This document shows, piece by piece, positions 61,228-64,000 of a stretch of 64,000 nucleotides of DNA. The notes beneath the pieces are model-generated. The model was given only the letters and a program-made list of their open reading frames with translations, did no database searches and was not told the DNA's origin. This DNA comes from JASGTU01 sp963821815. Lineage in GTDB: Bacteria; Chloroflexota; Anaerolineae; Caldilineales; Caldilineaceae. Within the stretch, counting starts at the first letter, position 1. Every line of letters begins with the position of its first letter. A program made the translations under genes and the position numbers. The stretch spans positions 496,001 to 560,000 of the forward strand of contig CAWGFG010000006.1 of assembly GCA_963821815.1 (NCBI GenBank), written 5' to 3'.

Positions 61228-62145
61228 CTATAGCCACCGCCTCAGAAAGTCCATAATCTGCCGGCGCATGTGGGACGTCTCAAAATGTCCGGTCTGGTAA
61301 CGGCACAGCTGCCATGCGTCAGACGCACCGGCCTCAGCGTAGATGGTGCGCAAGTCCTCATCAATACGGTCAAGGCCGGCCGGCGGCGTCAGCGGGTCAT
61401 CAAGGCCGGCAAGCGCAAGATGCGGTCTGGGCGAGATGAGCGCGTTGATATCGCTGGTACTGAAGTGTTTCAGCAGGCTCGGTACATAGTAGTAGATACC
61501 GTGACCGTCAAGCCCGCGCGACTCGATAAGCGCGTCGTAATCGGTCAGGCAGCAGATATCGACGCATACCGCTATTCGTGTGTCCAACGCTGCCGTCCAC
61601 CAGGCCATGGTACTGCCCATAGACAGGCCTATTGTTCCCAGCCGGTTCTCATCCACATCATCACGACTGCGAAGGTAGTCGACTGCGCGCAGACTGTCAT
61701 AGACCATCATGCCCCACAGCACCTGCCCGCGCCAGAGCATCTCTTTGAAGAGTTCACTTTCCGTACGTCCGCGGCGTTCACCAAAGAGATAGGTGTCGAT
61801 ACAAAACGAGGCGATTCCTTCGGCAGCCAGTGCAACGGCATAGGGCGGGTTCTGAATGGCATCACGCCCTAGCAGCAGTTCGTCGCGTCCAAGCACATAG
61901 TTGCCGCCGTGGGCATGATTGTACAGGACGGTCGGCAGCGGACCCTGCGCATGGACAGGCTTGACGAAATAAGCGGGGACCTCCTCCACGCCGTTCAAAT
62001 CCAGAGCTAGCGACTCAATGACTATTTCATCGGTCTCTTCGACGTTCACTAGCTCAGCCGTGATGGGATACTGTCTGTCTGGGAGGTCGCCCATAAGGGA
62101 ATACAGCAGCGCCCGCGCTTCGCCCGGCGTTCTATCCTGATTCAA
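61228..62145 (-). CDS. Dienelactone-hydrolase-like alpha/beta hydrolase
   Basis: 305 residues from a TTG start with GGAG eight bases upstream. TVLYNHAHGGNYVLGRDELL gives the oxyanion region, GTIGLSMGSTMAWWTAAL the nucleophile Ser, AGLDDPLTPP the acid, and TGHFETSHMRR the His. The layout resembles acetyl-xylan-esterase/dienelactone-hydrolase-type bacterial esterases (also seen as Abhydrolase_7). No signal peptide, so cytoplasmic. Its neighbours point to a small carboxylate or lactone pathway. Confidence 0.8.
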   Translation of the reverse strand: MNQDRTPGEARALLYSLMGDLPDRQYPITAELVNVEETDEIVIESLALDLNGVEEVPAYFVKPVHAQGPLPTVLYNHAHGGNYVLGRDELLLGRDAIQNPPYAVALAAEGIASFCIDTYLFGERRGRTESELFKEMLWRGQVLWGMMVYDSLRAVDYLRSRDDVDENRLGTIGLSMGSTMAWWTAALDTRIAVCVDICCLTDYDALIESRGLDGHGIYYYVPSLLKHFSTSDINALISPRPHLALAGLDDPLTPPAGLDRIDEDLRTIYAEAGASDAWQLCRYQTGHFETSHMRRQIMDFLRRWL

Positions 62146-62209
62146 TTTTGTTGCTCCACTTCCAGTTGATTGTCACGATCTTTGGCATCGGCGATCGTCA
62201 GGCACTCGG

Positions 62210-62980
62210 CTATCGTCTTCGTCCGATGGGGGAGTACTGTTCGAGCTCATAGACGCAACCATTAGCTGGTTTCGAACGATCTGATAGCCAGAAGACGATG
62301 TGTTCGGCTACCTGCTCCGGGCTGAGAAGCTGACCCGTCGGCGCCACTGTCGGCGGCAGATTCTCCTGCCACCCTTCTTCCATGCCTTCCGTCTGTTTCA
62401 GCGCGATCTCATTCGGGGTAGCAATCCAGCCGCAATTGAGTTGGTTCACCCGTATCTTTTTCTCCGCCAGGGCGTTCGCCATGTTCCTAGTTGCCGTTGC
62501 AAGACCGCCCTTGGCAGCCGAGTAGGGCAGCAAATTGGATTGCCCGCAAAGCGCATTGACGGAACCGATGTTCACGACCGTGCCTTGCCCCTGTTCAATA
62601 AATGTGGGCAGTGCAGCGCGCACGATAAGAATTGGGGCACGCAGATTCACGGCGATCATGCGATCAAATGTCTCGGCGTCGGTTTCTTCCAACCTGGCGC
62701 GCCAGGTGAGCGCTGCATTGTTAACGATGCCATCGATTCGCCCGAAATGCGATATCGTGTCTGCCACGATCTGCTCGCACACGGACGGATCGCCGAGATC
62801 CCCCAGCGTATAGGCCGCCTGGTCGCCTATATCGGCGGCAACTGCCTTAGCACGCTCGCCGTCGCGGCCCTGCACCATGACGCGTGCACCTTCTCGCGTG
62901 GCAAGTCGCGCAGATGACTCGCCGATTCCTGTAGTTGAACCGGTAATAAGTATGACTTTGCCTTCCAATAACCCAGCCAT
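62210..62980 (-). CDS. Short-chain dehydrogenase/reductase
   Basis: 256 residues. KVILITGSTTGIGESSARLAT (TGxxxGIG), MVQGRDGERAKAVAADIG, GIVNNAALTWRARLEETDAE (NNAA), and YSAAKGGLATATRNMANAL with the catalytic Tyr and Lys. Its closing VYELEQYSPIGRRR is less usual than the FabG ending. NAD(P)-dependent oxidoreductase of unknown substrate. ATG preceded by AGGAG. Directly upstream on the - strand is the LarA-like gene; downstream, the esterase gene. Confidence 0.9.
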   Translation of the reverse strand: MAGLLEGKVILITGSTTGIGESSARLATREGARVMVQGRDGERAKAVAADIGDQAAYTLGDLGDPSVCEQIVADTISHFGRIDGIVNNAALTWRARLEETDAETFDRMIAVNLRAPILIVRAALPTFIEQGQGTVVNIGSVNALCGQSNLLPYSAAKGGLATATRNMANALAEKKIRVNQLNCGWIATPNEIALKQTEGMEEGWQENLPPTVAPTGQLLSPEQVAEHIVFWLSDRSKPANGCVYELEQYSPIGRRR

Positions 62981-63052
62981 TTGCTCTCCTATACAAGCCG
63001 ATTTGAGGTTTTTCTAATCAACTTCTAATCTATGGGAAATGCGATAAATTGC

Positions 63053-64000
63053 TTAGCGCAATGCCCAGGGACTGCTCATTGCACCGGTTTCACTAAACGA
63101 AAGCGGCGCCTCGCCAACAAGTGATAACCGTGCATGCTCTTCCACCGCTTGTCGCAGGCTCGGGCTCACGTACAGCGTGTTCAGCGAGAGCGTATCCTTG
63201 ATGAAAACCAGACGCGCCTTGTCGGGCGGATATGCGCAGCCGCGTATGGCTGCTTGTAGCGCTCGTTTGTCGTCCGCCATGGTAATGGGCAAGCTCGTGC
63301 GGAACATGCCGAATATGCCGGACGTAATAGCGTTGGTGTACGTGGCAACCCAGTCCGTCTTGGCGGCAACGCGTGCGGTTGTTATGTTCGCCAAGCCGAG
63401 GCCGGAAATATTGCCATGGGTCTCTTCCGTCAGGTCCAGCACGGCGATAATCGCCACATCTACAGTGCCGAAATCCTCTGGCTGTCGTGGTATCATCAGC
63501 CGGCTGATGATGTTCGTGTCCATGCCGGTGCCGCTGATGTTTTTGCCCAGATCACGTATTGTTAGTACTTCGATTTCCGGAAAGGGCAAACTGGCCATGA
63601 GCTCCTTGGAGCGCGCTTGCACTTCGGCTTCCCGATCTGTACCCACCTCTGCTGCGGAAAGCCCGATAATTTCGGCGGTTTGGTCGTAGGCGTTCTCCAC
63701 CGGGCAGACTGCGCCAATGAAGTTGGTATTTGCTTCGTATACTCTGGCTGCAGGGGCCAGGTATTTTTGAAAATTTGCGCCGCCGCCCGCATGCATCATA
63801 GAAGCGCCCTGCTGCTTTCCCAAGCCGATGACGCACATCTTTGAAGGTCCACTTTCCAGCTGGCTGCGGAAGTCAGTGTGCGGTTTGATGCGACTGACCA
63901 AGATCGTATGATCCGCAGCCATGGAATCCACACCTTGGCAGACGGCAGGCCCGTCGGGTATGCGCCCTATCTCCTTGACTTCCATGGTCGCTTTAACCGG
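63053..64000 (-). CDS. LarA-like (DUF2088) protein, 5' end outside window
   Basis: At least 315 residues visible; the frame is open to base 64000, so the first ~100 residues of a typical ~420-residue member lie beyond. LVSRIKPHTDFRSQLESGP followed by SKMCVIGLGKQQGASMMHAGG resembles the LarA/DUF2088 lactate-racemase-like and DUF362-like carboxylate-binding families. TIRDLGKNISGTGMDTNI lies further on. The nickel-pincer lysine and histidines of LarA cannot be judged without an alignment. The function (racemase or dehydratase-like) is open. It heads the - strand series with SDR, esterase, VOC and HAD genes. Confidence 0.55.
   Translation of the reverse strand, partial: PVKATMEVKEIGRIPDGPAVCQGVDSMAADHTILVSRIKPHTDFRSQLESGPSKMCVIGLGKQQGASMMHAGGGANFQKYLAPAARVYEANTNFIGAVCPVENAYDQTAEIIGLSAAEVGTDREAEVQARSKELMASLPFPEIEVLTIRDLGKNISGTGMDTNIISRLMIPRQPEDFGTVDVAIIAVLDLTEETHGNISGLGLANITTARVAAKTDWVATYTNAITSGIFGMFRTSLPITMADDKRALQAAIRGCAYPPDKARLVFIKDTLSLNTLYVSPSLRQAVEEHARLSLVGEAPLSFSETGAMSSPWALR

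Noticed and set aside
61270..61872. 200-residue + strand ORF across the esterase gene
   Set aside because: Antisense shadow of the alpha/beta hydrolase with its intact catalytic motifs.
62300..62917. 205-residue + strand ORF across the SDR gene
   Set aside because: Antisense shadow of an SDR with complete motifs.
1..64000. tRNA or rRNA genes
   Set aside because: No T-loop/acceptor pattern or rRNA sequence was recognised by eye in the intergenic spaces; a tRNAscan/Infernal run would settle this.

Overview
The window looks like a chromosomal segment of a Chloroflexota bacterium, most likely of the Anaerolineae/Caldilineae type. This is inferred from protein families, not from a marker gene. 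The best pointers are the DUF2298 membrane protein and the TIGR03663-like mannosyltransferase at the left end (families described mainly from Chloroflexi and some archaea), NHL-propeller tails on membrane glycosyltransferases, and a tiny membrane protein with an EWxIDW motif. Base composition is moderately GC-rich throughout. I see no rRNA, tRNA, CRISPR array, insertion sequence or prophage.

Layout. (1) 1-12.6 kb, + strand: five genes in series, namely a DUF2298 protein (cut by the window edge and broken by a frameshift), three large polytopic GT39/GT83-like glycosyltransferases, two of them with extracytoplasmic NHL beta-propellers and one also with PA14-like domains, and a LysM-M23 endopeptidase. 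This reads as an envelope-glycan assembly locus. (2) 12.6-18.4 kb: a PyrK-like flavin/2Fe-2S protein facing a DUF58 plus TgpA-like transglutaminase pair, then a polytopic membrane protein. (3) 18.5-27.5 kb: adenosine/adenine deaminase, membrane-anchored HEWTH protease, SfsA overlapping a methyltransferase, a beta-sandwich protein, MaeB-type malic enzyme, RluD and LspA. (4) 27.8-33.8 kb, + strand: hisH, a hisA-Nudix fusion preceded by a 15-codon leader ORF, hisF, guaB and purA. HisH/HisF release AICAR, which feeds IMP, and GuaB and PurA are the two enzymes that consume IMP, so the order is metabolically coherent. (5) 33.8-38.8 kb: alpha/beta hydrolase, N-formylglutamate amidohydrolase-like protein, TrkH/KtrB potassium transporter, MFS transporter. 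(6) 38.8-45.1 kb: a 48-residue membrane protein, a very large Thr/Pro-rich surface protein with Cys-paired Ig-like domains and an 18-residue Trp-containing tandem repeat (also frameshifted), a palindrome-dense spacer and a lone tyrosine recombinase. (7) 45.3-48.3 kb, - strand: hemQ-hemE-hemH, consistent with the coproporphyrin-dependent heme route. (8) 48.5-54.1 kb: ThrH, a four-helix membrane protein, G6P dehydrogenase and alpha-glucan phosphorylase. (9) 54.1-64 kb, mainly - strand: a lipoprotein beta-propeller, two SDRs, an aldo/keto reductase with an operator-like palindrome in its promoter, a cyclophilin-like protein, a haloacid-dehalogenase-type HAD, a glyoxalase-3/VOC protein, a dienelactone-hydrolase-like esterase and a LarA-like protein cut by the right edge. 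This last group resembles a small-molecule catabolic island.

The most unusual items are the HisA-Nudix fusion with a degenerate Nudix box and an insertion in the HisA barrel, the 15-codon leader coupled to it, the giant repeat protein, and two disrupted genes (near 0.98 and 42.32 kb) that are either real frameshifts or consensus errors. Assignments are from motif recognition by eye; no database search was run.
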